Origin: an uncultured Clostridia bacterium
GTDB taxonomy: Bacteria; Bacillota; Clostridia; Oscillospirales; CAG-272
Direction of reading: 5' to 3'
Length of the DNA stretch: 54,015 nucleotides
Assembly (NCBI GenBank): GCA_946407735.1
Contig: CAMJPL010000018.1
Span: 1-54,015, forward strand
Part shown: positions 15,076-24,081 of the stretch, piece by piece
How the letters are laid out: every line of letters starts with the position of its first letter
How positions within the stretch are numbered: the stretch's first letter is position 1
Made by a program: the position numbers and the translations under genes
The notes under the pieces: model-generated
What the model was told of the DNA's origin: nothing
Seen by the model: only the letters and a program-made list of their open reading frames with translations
Database searches by the model: none

Positions 15076-16032
15076 TTACTTGTTTTTCGCAGCTATCGCG
15101 GCTTTTACTCCGGCGGCGATGTCGGCGGGCGTGAGGCCGTACTCCTCGAGCAGAGCCGGGACCTTTCCGGACTTGCCGAACTTATCCTTGATGCCGATGC
15201 GCTTCACAGGAGTAGGATGGTTCTCGGCGAGGACTTCGCAGACAGCGGAGCCGAGACCGCCGATGATCTGATGCTCCTCAGCCGTGACGATGGCGCCGGT
15301 CTTCTCGGCGTATTTCACGATGAGCTCTTCGTCGATCGGCTTGATCGTATGGATATTGATTACGGCGGCGTCAATGCCCTCGGCGAGAAGTGACTCGCGT
15401 GCCTTCATGGCGGCGTTGACCATGATGCCGGTAGCGAAGATGGCGGCGTCGGAGCCGTCGGCGAGGACTATGCCCTTGCCGAGCTCGAACTTGTAGTTGT
15501 CGGGATCGTTGAATACCGGGACGGCGAGACGGCCGAGACGGATATATACCGGTCCGTTGTAGAGAAGAGCGGCCTCAACGGCGGCCTTCGTCTCGACGGC
15601 GTCGGCGGGGGAGATGATCGTCATGCCGGGGATGGTGCGCATGGTGCCGATGTCCTCGTTGCACTGATGCGTGGCTCCGTCCTCTCCGACCGAGATACCG
15701 GCGTGGGTGGCGCCGATCTTGACGTTCAGGTGAGGATATCCGATGCCGTTGCGGATCTGCTCATAGGCGCGTCCGGCGGCGAACATGGCGAAGGTGGAGG
15801 CGAACGGGACGAGCAGACCGGTGGTGGCGATGCCGGCAGCTACCAGCATCATGTTGCCTTCCTGAATGCCGCAGTCAAAGTGACGCTCCGGGAACTTCTT
15901 CTTGAAGGTTCCGGTCTTGGTGGCGGCGGCAAGGTCAGCGTCGAGGACGACGAAATTGTCGTATTTTGCGCCAAGCTCGGCGAGCGCTTCGCCGTAAGCT
16001 TCTCTGGTGGCTATTTTTTTGATGTCGGCCAT
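15076..16032 (-). CDS. Transketolase, C-terminal subunit
   Basis: The 318-aa protein corresponds to the pyrimidine-binding and C-terminal domains of transketolase. It has the ERHFDCGIQEGNMMLVAAG segment (with the TPP-activating glutamate) and KIGATHAGISVGEDGATHQ. With the partner subunit it transfers two-carbon ketol units between sugar phosphates in the non-oxidative pentose phosphate pathway. In many anaerobic Firmicutes transketolase is encoded as two adjacent half-genes, as here: this gene follows the N-subunit gene by 20 bp. A DXS identity is unlikely, since the motifs match the split transketolases. Confidence 0.93.
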   Translation of the reverse strand: MADIKKIATREAYGEALAELGAKYDNFVVLDADLAAATKTGTFKKKFPERHFDCGIQEGNMMLVAAGIATTGLLVPFASTFAMFAAGRAYEQIRNGIGYPHLNVKIGATHAGISVGEDGATHQCNEDIGTMRTIPGMTIISPADAVETKAAVEAALLYNGPVYIRLGRLAVPVFNDPDNYKFELGKGIVLADGSDAAIFATGIMVNAAMKARESLLAEGIDAAVINIHTIKPIDEELIVKYAEKTGAIVTAEEHQIIGGLGSAVCEVLAENHPTPVKRIGIKDKFGKSGKVPALLEEYGLTPADIAAGVKAAIAAKNK

Positions 16033-16052
16033 GATATGCTTTCTCCCTCCGC

Positions 16053-16895
16053 TTATTTATCCAGCTCGGCCTTCGCGGCTTCGAGCTCCGCCACTGCCTG
16101 GGCGTATTCTTCGGCGTTCGGCGCTTTGCCGTGCCATCCGCAGCTGTTCTCCATGTAGGAAACGCCCTTGCCCTTGATGGTGTGGGCGACTACCATGGTC
16201 GGCTTGCCCTTCGTTACCTTGGCGAGCTCGACAGCGGCTTCGATGGCTTCCATATCGTGACCGTCGATCTCGACGACGTTCCAGTTGAAGGCGCGGAACT
16301 TGTCGGCGATCGACTCGGTGTTCATGACTTCCTTTGTCGGACCGTCTATCTGCAGGCCGTTGTCATCGACGAAGGCGCAGAGATTGTCCAGCTTGTAGTG
16401 AGCGGCGAAGAGAGCGGCTTCCCAGCACTGTCCCTCTCCGAGCTCGCCGTCGCCCATGACGGCCCATACGCGGTAGGTCTTCCCGCAGTACTTGGCGGCG
16501 AGAGCCATTCCGCATGCGGCGGAGATGCCGAGACCGAGCGAGCCGGAGGTCATATCGACGCCGGGGGTATGCTTCATGTCCGGATGTCCCTGCAGATAGG
16601 AATCAGCCTGACGGAAGGTCTTGAGGTCCTCACGCGGGAAGAATCCCTTGAGGGAGAGGACGGAATAGAGCGCCGGAGCGCAGTGACCCTTGGAAAGCAC
16701 GAAGCGGTCGCGGTCGACGCAGTCGGGATCCTTGGGATCGACGTTCATTTCGTTGAAATAAAGATACGCCAGTATATCGGAGATAGACAGCGATCCGCCG
16801 GGATGTCCGGAGTTTGCGCTGTAAACGGCTTCGATGGCGCCGAGCTTGATGTCATAAGAGATCTTTTTCAGCTCTTTGATCTTTGCCTGATCCAT
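16053..16895 (-). CDS. Transketolase, N-terminal subunit
   Basis: The 280-aa protein is the diphosphate-binding half of split transketolase. It has the SGHPGGSLS motif, GHCAPALYS, and the TPP/Mg2+ motif GDGELGEGQCWEAA ending in FVDDNGLQIDG. ATG 16895 follows GGAG at nine bases; the longer frame opening at 16910 starts with TTG and is less likely. It is the first gene of the two-gene operon with the C-terminal subunit. Confidence 0.94.
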   Translation of the reverse strand: MDQAKIKELKKISYDIKLGAIEAVYSANSGHPGGSLSISDILAYLYFNEMNVDPKDPDCVDRDRFVLSKGHCAPALYSVLSLKGFFPREDLKTFRQADSYLQGHPDMKHTPGVDMTSGSLGLGISAACGMALAAKYCGKTYRVWAVMGDGELGEGQCWEAALFAAHYKLDNLCAFVDDNGLQIDGPTKEVMNTESIADKFRAFNWNVVEIDGHDMEAIEAAVELAKVTKGKPTMVVAHTIKGKGVSYMENSCGWHGKAPNAEEYAQAVAELEAAKAELDK

Positions 16896-17119
16896 GTTAA
16901 ACGACTCCAATCATATAATAATAGCTTCCCGAGCGGGCATAGCTCCGCCGCGGTAAAAACATACATATTAATCTTACACCATTCCGTGATGATTTTCAAA
17001 TGTATTTTGTAAATTATTCGCCTGCGGAGCGGATATTTTATTTTAAAGCATTTTATGGCTCACGACATGGGCTGAATATACAGTCCCGGCTTTATTATGA
17101 CCCGCATCGGCAAAAATAT

Positions 17120-17143
17120 CCCCGCCGTCAGAAGACAGCGGGG
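17120..17143 (-). terminator. Terminator of the TIM-barrel isomerase-like gene
   Basis: CCCCGCCGTC pairs with GACAGCGGGG around a short loop; on the minus strand it is followed by ATATTTTTG. Confidence 0.75.
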
Positions 17144-17162
17144 ACAGATACTGATCAGATCA

Positions 17163-17945
17163 TTACATTGAAAGTATGACGTCGAGATCGTCGGCGATGC
17201 CCTTGTAGCCTCTCTCGTCGGGGCCGAGCTCGGCGGTGATGTAGCCGTCGAAGCCGATGGCTCTGAGCTGATCCATGCAGGCCTTCCAGTTGATGTCGCC
17301 CTCAAGGAGCTGTACCCACTTAAGAGTCAGACCCTCCTGCTTGAAGCCCTTGACATGTATCTTGGCTATGCGCGAGCCGAGGCTCTTTATCCAGTGCTGC
17401 GGATATCCGTAGAACAGGATATTGCCGATGTCGAAGTATGCCTTGACCCACGGCGAATCGAAGGAGTCGATGAACTCAGCCATCTCGCGCCCGGACAGAA
17501 GGAACTTGTTCCAGACTTCCTCGATGGCGAGATAGATCCCGTTCTCGGCAGCGAACGGCAGGACTTCATTGATGACCTTGTGGGAATTCTCCCATGCGGT
17601 CTCATAGTCGATGTCGGCGTTAACGACTCCGGGAACGACCAGCAGTGTGTCGGCGCCGAGAGCCTTCGCGGTGAGTATGCCCTGTCTCAGCCAGTAGGCG
17701 GAGCGCTTTCTGACCTCCGGGTCGGGGGAGGTGGCGGGATTTTCCCACGCGCCGTGTCCCATGATTGACGGGCAGACGAGATCGTATTTCTTGTACAGCT
17801 CGGCGATCTGCTGTCTTTCCTCGTCGGTCTCGACAGCGGAGGCCTCGACGGCGGCGAAGCCGGCTTCCTTCGCTATTTTGAGTTTTTCCTCTACCGTGGA
17901 TCCGGCGGATATGACATCGAGAACGATTGATTTGCGGTTTTTCAT
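17163..17945 (-). CDS. Sugar phosphate isomerase/epimerase family protein
   Basis: The 260-aa protein has the xylose isomerase-like TIM-barrel fold (AP_endonuc_2 family). Metal-ligand candidates are the glutamate in YLAIEEVWNKFL, the aspartate in KAYFDIGNILFYG, the histidine in KIHVKGFK and the glutamate in YITAELGPDERG. Relatives isomerise or epimerise keto-sugars, inosose or hydroxypyruvate using a divalent metal; the substrate is unknown. ATG 17945 follows GGAG and matches the family start. It has its own sigma-A promoter at 18016-17988. No transporter or kinase sits next to it to suggest a pathway. Confidence 0.82.
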   Translation of the reverse strand: MKNRKSIVLDVISAGSTVEEKLKIAKEAGFAAVEASAVETDEERQQIAELYKKYDLVCPSIMGHGAWENPATSPDPEVRKRSAYWLRQGILTAKALGADTLLVVPGVVNADIDYETAWENSHKVINEVLPFAAENGIYLAIEEVWNKFLLSGREMAEFIDSFDSPWVKAYFDIGNILFYGYPQHWIKSLGSRIAKIHVKGFKQEGLTLKWVQLLEGDINWKACMDQLRAIGFDGYITAELGPDERGYKGIADDLDVILSM

Positions 17946-17987
17946 GATAGAACACTCCGTTTCGAAAGAAATTGCGTCCATGGATAT

Positions 17988-18016
17988 ATTTTATCGTATT
18001 TATCGTTGGTTGTCAA
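17988..18016 (-). promoter_or_regulatory. Promoter of the TIM-barrel isomerase-like gene
   Basis: On the minus strand TTGACA (18016-18011) and TAAAAT (17993-17988) are separated by 17 bp. Confidence 0.7.
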
Positions 18017-18030
18017 GTACTTTTTGGAAT

Positions 18031-19545
18031 TTATCCGACGCTGTTTACCGGCAGCTCGATCCAGAAGGTGCTCCCCTTTCCGATCTCGCTCTCGACACCG
18101 CAGCTTCCGCCGAGAAGCTGAGCTATATTTTTCACTATCGAAAGCCCGAGTCCGGTACCGACAGACGCCCTTCTGTGCACCTTGTCGACCTTGTAATAGC
18201 GCTCCCAGATCGACTCGAGCTTGTCGGCCGGGATGCCTTCCCCGCTGTCCTTTACGGTGAACCTCACCGTGAGCGGCTTTCCGTCCTGACCGAGGGCGAC
18301 ATACTGTCCGACGCGGACGATCTTGTCGGGCCCGGTATATGTGATCGCGTTGTTGACGAGATTATATACCGCCTGCACCAGCTTCGTCGAATCGGTGTAC
18401 ATCGTCAGCTCCTCGTCGTATGAGAACTCGAGGCGGTAGCCGTCCTTTTCGCAGAACGAGTTGTATCTGGTCAGCAGATCGCGGATGATGACTGTTATGT
18501 TGCAGTCGGCGAAATCCGCCGACTGATTGCCGGACTCGTACTTCGACAGATCGAGCATATCGTTCACGAGAGAGGTGAGGCGCTGTGTCTCGTCTATCAC
18601 GATCTGCTCGTTTTCCGGAGTGTTCTCGCCCGGGATATCCCGCATAAGCTCGGCGTAGCCCTGGATCATCGTCAGCGGTGTGCGCAGATCATGGCTTATA
18701 TTCGCTATGAGCTCGCGCCTGAGACCGTCCACCTTGCCGAGCTCGTCGGCAGCATAGTTCAGAGTGTCGGCGAGCTCTGATATCTCGCGGTAGCCTCCCT
18801 CGTTGAATCTCACCTTGTAATCCCCGGCGGCGAGCTGCTTTGCGGAATCGTTGATGGACACTATCGGCCGGGTGAATTTCCTAGATATGATCAGCGCGAA
18901 TACCGCCGAAAGGATAAGCAGCAGCAGCGAGACAGCTATCAGGATGTAGTTCAGCGTCCTCGTCGTCGCCGACACCGGCGAGATGATCGAGTTCAGCATG
19001 AACATATACGTCTCGCCGTCCTTCTCGGTCAGTATGGTGTAAAGGATATACTCGTTCGCGTCCGATAGATCCTCCGGCGCCTCATCGACGCTGTAATACA
19101 TATGGTTCTCGCCGTCAAAGCGGAAATGCCTCAGCAACTCGCCGCCGTTCTCACGGGCGAGATCGTAGAAGGTGAACTTGCTGTTCCTGTCCGTGTTGTG
19201 TATCATGCAGAACGGGAGCGTGTCTATCGACACGACCTCGAGAGCTGTATCGTCGTTCAGCATATGCAGGACGAGGATGCACATGTCCCCTCTCGACGCC
19301 AGAAGCTCGGCCTCGTCGGCGAAATTCTCGTCCGTTATCCTCTGGGATAAGGCCCTCGCCGATATACGGAGCTCGCTGAGCTTTACCGTCTTGTAAATAT
19401 CCGGCAGGAATATGACCTGCGTCAGCCAGAGAATCGTCAGAATAAGGACGGTAAACACGGCAAAGTACAGAAACAGCTTGTATCTTACGCCGACTCTCCC
19501 CTTCTTCTTTACGGGGGACGCCGGATTTTTAGTTTTCTGCTTCAA
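18031..19545 (-). CDS. Sensor histidine kinase
   Basis: The 504-aa membrane kinase has two transmembrane helices (about 24-46 and 199-221) around an extracytoplasmic sensor of about 150 residues, then HAMP (about 222-275), the HisKA dimerisation domain with H285 in NISHDLRTP, and the HATPase domain (N box NLVNNAITYTG, G1 DSGEGIP, G2 GTGLGLSIV). It phosphorylates the response regulator encoded just upstream. The start is probably TTG at 19545, overlapping the regulator gene by 17 bp, with GAGGGG about 12 bases upstream; no in-frame ATG lies near. The signal it senses is not known. Confidence 0.9.
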   Translation of the reverse strand: MKQKTKNPASPVKKKGRVGVRYKLFLYFAVFTVLILTILWLTQVIFLPDIYKTVKLSELRISARALSQRITDENFADEAELLASRGDMCILVLHMLNDDTALEVVSIDTLPFCMIHNTDRNSKFTFYDLARENGGELLRHFRFDGENHMYYSVDEAPEDLSDANEYILYTILTEKDGETYMFMLNSIISPVSATTRTLNYILIAVSLLLLILSAVFALIISRKFTRPIVSINDSAKQLAAGDYKVRFNEGGYREISELADTLNYAADELGKVDGLRRELIANISHDLRTPLTMIQGYAELMRDIPGENTPENEQIVIDETQRLTSLVNDMLDLSKYESGNQSADFADCNITVIIRDLLTRYNSFCEKDGYRLEFSYDEELTMYTDSTKLVQAVYNLVNNAITYTGPDKIVRVGQYVALGQDGKPLTVRFTVKDSGEGIPADKLESIWERYYKVDKVHRRASVGTGLGLSIVKNIAQLLGGSCGVESEIGKGSTFWIELPVNSVG

Positions 19546-20218
19546 AACGGTATCCGACCCCTCTCAGCGTCGTGATGAACTTGCTGTATTCTCCGAGTGA
19601 ACGGCGAAGCAGCTTTATATGAGTGTCGAGCGTGCGGTCGTCGCCGTCGAAATCATAGCCCCATATCTCCTCTATCAGGCGCTCGCGAGAGAGCGCTATC
19701 CTTCTGTTCCTGATAAGATAGAACAGCAGATCGTATTCCTTCGGGGAGAGATCGACGGTCCTGCCGTCAACGGTCACTATGCGGGCAGTGAAGTCCACCG
19801 TCAGCCCTTCCTGAGTGAATACGTCGTTCTTCTGCTCCTCCTGCGGCTGCGACGCTCTGCGGGTACGCTTCAGTATCGCCTCGACGCGCAGCATCAGCTC
19901 CTTCGGAGAAAACGGCTTCACGACATAGTCGTCTATCCCGAGATTGAAGGCGTTGATCTTGTCGTACTCCTCGCCCCTCGCCGACAGCATGAGTATCGGC
20001 GTGTCGGTGAATTTCCTTATCTCCCGGCAGGCGGAGAAGCCGTCAAGCTCAGGCATCATTATATCCATAATAATAAGGTCGAACTGATCGTCCCGGCACA
20101 GCCGGACGGCTTCCATGCCGTCTCCGGCCTCCGTCACCGAATACCCGGAGAACTCGGCGTATTTTCTTATGATCGCCCTTATGTTTTCCTCATCGTCGAC
20201 AACAAGCAGCTTTGTCAT
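19529..20218 (-). CDS. OmpR/PhoB-family response regulator
   Basis: The 229-aa regulator has a receiver domain with acidic D9/D10, phospho-acceptor D52 in LIIMDIMMPELDG and the conserved lysine in DYVVKPFSP, followed by a winged-helix DNA-binding domain (YDLLFYLIRNRRIALSRERL ... TLDTHIKLLRRSLG). It is the partner of the overlapping kinase. A -10 box TATAAT with a weak TTGTTT at 17 bp lies upstream on the minus strand (about 20257-20285). Its target genes cannot be told from this window. Confidence 0.93.
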   Translation of the reverse strand: MTKLLVVDDEENIRAIIRKYAEFSGYSVTEAGDGMEAVRLCRDDQFDLIIMDIMMPELDGFSACREIRKFTDTPILMLSARGEEYDKINAFNLGIDDYVVKPFSPKELMLRVEAILKRTRRASQPQEEQKNDVFTQEGLTVDFTARIVTVDGRTVDLSPKEYDLLFYLIRNRRIALSRERLIEEIWGYDFDGDDRTLDTHIKLLRRSLGEYSKFITTLRGVGYRFEAEN

Positions 20219-20374
20219 ATTTACCCGCCTTTCATATTCACGGCGTATTGTTCTTCGATTATATTATAAACCAAACGTCGGGCGAAAACAAGCGGAAATT
20301 GTAGACGATTTTTAAAGCGGGTAAGCGGAATGTGATGAATGCGCGGAGACCGAGTCGAATATCATAATGCCTTC

Positions 20375-20403
20375 TTGACATTGCCGCGGCTTTGATGTAT
20401 AAT
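20375..20403 (+). promoter_or_regulatory. Consensus promoter of the glycyl-radical activase gene
   Basis: TTGACA (20375-20380) and TATAAT (20398-20403) are separated by 17 bp, 42 bp before the chosen start codon. Confidence 0.8.
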
Positions 20404-20445
20404 TATTGGGAATCACAGGTAAGAGACGTCGGGAGGCGTACCGAA

Positions 20446-21381
20446 ATGAGCGAAAACGATGGCGGGAAAGCCGGAATGATCTTCAACATCCAGCATTTTT
20501 CCATACATGACGGCCCCGGGATACGCACGACCGTATTCATGAAGGGATGCCCTCTCGACTGCATCTGGTGCCATAATCCCGAAAGCAAGTCGTTCAGGCC
20601 TCAGCTGTCGTTCACAAAATCAAAATGCGTCGGATGCGGAGCCTGTCTAAAGGCCTGCCCGCACGGGTGCCACAATATAGAACCGGACGGCGGCGGCTTC
20701 AGGCATGTCATCGACAGGACCGGCTGCTCTCTCTGCGGCTCATGCTGCGCCGCATGCAGCTATTCGGCTCTCGAGATAACCGGCAGGCTCTGTGACCCGG
20801 AATCTGTCATCGAGGACGTGCTGAGAGACAGGATATTTTACGAGACATCAGGCGGCGGCGTGACATTTTCCGGCGGGGAGCCGACGGCTCAGCCGGAGTT
20901 TTTGAAGGAGATGCTGGTTCTCGCGAAGCAAAGCGGGCTGCATACGGCAGTCGAGACCTGCGGGTATGTGAGGACCGATATTCTTCTCGATCTTGCCGGA
21001 TACGTCGATCTCTTTCTTTTCGATTACAAGGAGACGGATCCCGGGCTTCATAAAAAATACACCGGGCGGGACAACGCGCTCATTATCGAAAACCTGTCAG
21101 CCCTGAACGAAGCGGGCGCGGAAATAATACTGCGCTGTCCTCTGATACCGGGGCTCAACACAGACGACGCTAATATGAAGGGGATCTCCGACACCGCAGA
21201 GCGCCTGTCCTCCGTCAAGGAGATACAGCTTGAGCCGTACCATCCCCTCGGCATATCAAAAGCCGGGGCGATCGGGATCGCTCCGGCGTATGAAAACGCG
21301 GAATTCATGGACAAAACTCTCGCGGAAGAATGCAGGGACAAGATATCGAAGCTTACCGTCAAGCCGGTAAGGATAATGTGA
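20446..21381 (+). CDS. Glycyl-radical enzyme activating protein (radical SAM)
   Basis: The 311-aa activase has the radical SAM motif C35-x3-C39-x2-C42 in GCPLDCIWCHNPES, followed by an eight-cysteine two-cluster ferredoxin insert (CVGCGACLKAC near 61-71 and CSLCGSCCAAC near 100), and the GGEPTAQPEF segment. The insert marks the subgroup that activates dehydratases, decarboxylases or lyases other than pyruvate formate-lyase. It generates the glycyl radical by splitting S-adenosylmethionine. GGGAGG precedes ATG 20446. No glycyl-radical enzyme is encoded next to it, which is unusual, since the partner is generally adjacent. Confidence 0.9.
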   Translation: MSENDGGKAGMIFNIQHFSIHDGPGIRTTVFMKGCPLDCIWCHNPESKSFRPQLSFTKSKCVGCGACLKACPHGCHNIEPDGGGFRHVIDRTGCSLCGSCCAACSYSALEITGRLCDPESVIEDVLRDRIFYETSGGGVTFSGGEPTAQPEFLKEMLVLAKQSGLHTAVETCGYVRTDILLDLAGYVDLFLFDYKETDPGLHKKYTGRDNALIIENLSALNEAGAEIILRCPLIPGLNTDDANMKGISDTAERLSSVKEIQLEPYHPLGISKAGAIGIAPAYENAEFMDKTLAEECRDKISKLTVKPVRIM

Positions 21382-21384
21382 CTC

Positions 21385-22878
21385 TCACTTGTGGAACAGC
21401 TTGTTTCCGCCGTAAACCGGCTCGCAGGTAAGGTTCATGCCGAGCTTGTGGAACAGCTCCTCATCCACCTGTGACAGTATGACCGTCGAATGCGCCTCGC
21501 AGAGCTTGAGCTGTCCGAGCGCGTTCAGCGCGCTTTTGGCGACGGGATCTGACACGGCGCATATCGACAGGGCGATAAGCATCTCGTCAAGGTGCAGAAG
21601 CGAGCTTCTCTCCCCGAGCGTCTCGGTCTTCAGCTGCTGCACCGGCTCTATGATTTCGGGACCTATCAGATGTCTCGAATCGTCTATCCCGGCGAGAGCC
21701 TTGATCGCGTTGATGATGGCCGCCGAAGCCGCTCCGAGCAGATGCGAGGTCTTTCCGGTTATTATCCTGCCGTCCTCGAGCTCTATCGCGCAGGCTGGCT
21801 GATTGCCCGTCTCGGCCGATTTTCTGACGGCGGCTTCGACCACCGGACGCGAGTCGGTGTTCACTCCGGCCTGCTTCATCAGCAGCTCGAGCTTCGCGAC
21901 GGTCTCGTCAGAAGCCCTCCCCTTCCTGCGCCCGGCAAGCACGTTCAGATATCTGCGGACTATCTCATCGAGCGCCGCGCGTCTCACGAGCTCATCGTCG
22001 GCTATGCAGTAACCGGCCATGTTAACTCCCATGTCGGTAGGGCTCTTGTACGGGCTGTTCCCGGCTCCGTATATCCTCTCGAACATGGCGCTGAGCACCG
22101 GGAATATCTCGACGTCGCGGTTGTAGTTAACCGTCGTCTTGCCGTAGGCCTCGAGATGATACGGGTCGATCATGTTCACATCATCAAGATCGGCGGTCGC
22201 GGCCTCATAGGCGAGGTTGACCGGGTGCTTGAGCGGCAGGTTCCATATCGGGAAGGTCTCGAATTTCGCGTATCCGGCTCTTATGCCGCGCTTGTTCTCG
22301 TGATAGAGCTGTGAAAGGCAGGTCGCCATCTTTCCCGATCCCGGACCGGGGGCGGTGACGACGACGAGCGGACGGGTGGTCTCGATATAATCGTTCTTCC
22401 CGTATCCTTCCTCTGACACTATCTTCGCAACGTTGTACGGGTAGCCCTCTATCGGGTAATGCAGATAGACGCTGATGCCGAATTCCTCGAGCTGATGCTT
22501 GAAGCTGACGGCGGCGTCCTGACCCTTGAACTGGGTGATGACGACGCAGCCGACGTACAGCCCGAGTCCGCGGAAGGCGTCTATCAGGCGAAGGACCTCG
22601 GTCGGGTACGATATGCCTATATCCCCGCGAAGCTTCTTCGACCCGATATCATCCGAGTTTATCGCTATGACGATCTCGCAGTCCTTCTGCAGACGGCAGA
22701 GCATCTTTATCTTGCTGTCGGGGCTGAAGCCGGGCAGTACCCTCGACGCGTGATAATCGTCGAACAGCTTGCCGCCGAACTCGAGATACAGCTTTCCGCC
22801 GAACTCAGATATCCTGTTTCCGATCATCTCGGACTGCAGGGACATATATTTATCGATATCAAAACCGGTTCTGATCAT
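21385..22878 (-). CDS. DUF1846 domain-containing protein
   Basis: The 497-aa protein matches the length and layout of the DUF1846 family, common in Clostridia and other Firmicutes but without a proven function. It contains a P-loop-like TAPGPGSGKMATCLSQLYH segment near residue 175 and a family start at MIRTGFDIDKYMSLQSE. I start it at ATG 22878, eight bases after GGAG; a longer in-frame extension to 22986 lacks homology. It converges with the activase gene (3-bp gap) and diverges from the radical SAM gene at 22987. Confidence 0.88.
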   Translation of the reverse strand: MIRTGFDIDKYMSLQSEMIGNRISEFGGKLYLEFGGKLFDDYHASRVLPGFSPDSKIKMLCRLQKDCEIVIAINSDDIGSKKLRGDIGISYPTEVLRLIDAFRGLGLYVGCVVITQFKGQDAAVSFKHQLEEFGISVYLHYPIEGYPYNVAKIVSEEGYGKNDYIETTRPLVVVTAPGPGSGKMATCLSQLYHENKRGIRAGYAKFETFPIWNLPLKHPVNLAYEAATADLDDVNMIDPYHLEAYGKTTVNYNRDVEIFPVLSAMFERIYGAGNSPYKSPTDMGVNMAGYCIADDELVRRAALDEIVRRYLNVLAGRRKGRASDETVAKLELLMKQAGVNTDSRPVVEAAVRKSAETGNQPACAIELEDGRIITGKTSHLLGAASAAIINAIKALAGIDDSRHLIGPEIIEPVQQLKTETLGERSSLLHLDEMLIALSICAVSDPVAKSALNALGQLKLCEAHSTVILSQVDEELFHKLGMNLTCEPVYGGNKLFHK

Positions 22879-22986
22879 GGACATTTCTCCGTAGGTCGAT
22901 ACATTACACCGTAATATTATACCATTTTCCGAAATGATCATCAATACATGTCGGAATAAAAATATCTTATATCGGTCATATTTCAA

Positions 22987-23928
22987 ATGATTTCTGAAAA
23001 AAACTCCTCCGGAGACAAGAGATACCGCTCATTTGACAGCTACATGAAGGAAACCTTCGGAAAAAAAGGCGTCCGCGCCGCTCTCGACGGCGGCTTCGGC
23101 TGCCCGAACAGAGACGCCGACGGAAACGGGGGATGCATCTACTGCTCGAGCCGGCATTACGGCATACACGGGATGTCATTATCCGCGCAGTATGATATCC
23201 AGCGCGCGAAGCTGATGAAGAAATGGGGCAGCGACGTCATATGGCTGCCGTATCTGCAGAGCGGATGCTCGACGTTCTCGGATATCGGGACTCTTGAGAG
23301 GATATATTCCGAAGCGCTGAACCTTCCCGGCGCCGGAGGGCTGATAGTCGCGACGAGAGCCGACTGCATAACAGACGAGACTGCGGATCTGCTGAAAAGG
23401 ATAAACAGCTCTCATTTTCTTATAGTCGAGCTCGGCATGCAGACGGCTCATGACAGGACACTGAAACTCATAAACAGGCGCGAGACACATGAAGACTTCA
23501 TTAGAGGGTACGAAAAGCTCGACGGGATAAAGACCGTGATACACATTATAGACGGTCTTCCGGGAGAGGATGAGGACGATATGCTTTCGACCGCCGATGA
23601 GCTCGCATCACTTTCCCCGTCCGGCGTGAAGATACATATGCTCCATGTGCTGAAAGACACGAAGCTCGCCTCGATGTATCTCGGCGGAGAATTCGATCTT
23701 CCGGACGAGAAGACATATGTAAGCACCGTCGTCTCGCAGCTCAGGAGACTTCCCGCCGAAACGGTGATATGCCGGCTGACCGGGGACGGATGGTCGGACG
23801 AGCTTATCGCTCCCGACTGGACGAGGAACAAATTCAGAGTCCTGAACGACATAGACGCCGAGATGCGAAGGCTGGGATGCCGGCAGGGTGATATGTGCGG
23901 CGTGACGCCGGCTGGCGTCGGTAACTGA
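22987..23928 (+). CDS. YtqA/TIGR01212-type radical SAM protein
   Basis: The 313-aa protein belongs to the TIGR01212 (YtqA) radical SAM family, related to Elp3-like enzymes. The cluster-binding cysteines are C39, C50 and C53 in GGFGCPNRDADG...GGCIYC. HIIDGLPGEDEDDM and MLHVLKDTKLASMY are typical. The family is linked to tRNA modification in some bacteria, but the reaction in this organism is not established. The start at ATG 22987 has no strong ribosome binding site. A hairpin overlaps its stop codon. Confidence 0.88.
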   Translation: MISEKNSSGDKRYRSFDSYMKETFGKKGVRAALDGGFGCPNRDADGNGGCIYCSSRHYGIHGMSLSAQYDIQRAKLMKKWGSDVIWLPYLQSGCSTFSDIGTLERIYSEALNLPGAGGLIVATRADCITDETADLLKRINSSHFLIVELGMQTAHDRTLKLINRRETHEDFIRGYEKLDGIKTVIHIIDGLPGEDEDDMLSTADELASLSPSGVKIHMLHVLKDTKLASMYLGGEFDLPDEKTYVSTVVSQLRRLPAETVICRLTGDGWSDELIAPDWTRNKFRVLNDIDAEMRRLGCRQGDMCGVTPAGVGN

Positions 23929-23941
23929 GTTTCAGTTACCG
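23919..23941 (+). terminator. Hairpin at the end of the radical SAM gene
   Basis: CGGTAACTGA pairs perfectly with TCAGTTACCG over GTT; the stem includes the stop codon. Only a weak T stretch follows (GATTGTTATA). Confidence 0.45.
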
Positions 23942-23978
23942 ATTGTTATAGACTAAATGTTAAAAATTGTAATTTCTA

Positions 23979-24007
23979 TTGAAATTTACCCCTGTTAGGT
24001 ATATAAT
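23979..24007 (+). promoter_or_regulatory. Promoter of the EF-G-like gene
   Basis: TTGAAA (23979-23984) and TATAAT (24002-24007) are separated by 17 bp. The leader is about 70 nt and carries GGACT...AGTCC, a short hairpin. Confidence 0.6.
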
Positions 24008-24081
24008 ATATTGTATGGACTGAAAAAGTCCGACAGTTTCTTGCCAGTTTTTGAAAATATTTTAAGATAAAGGAGTAACCT

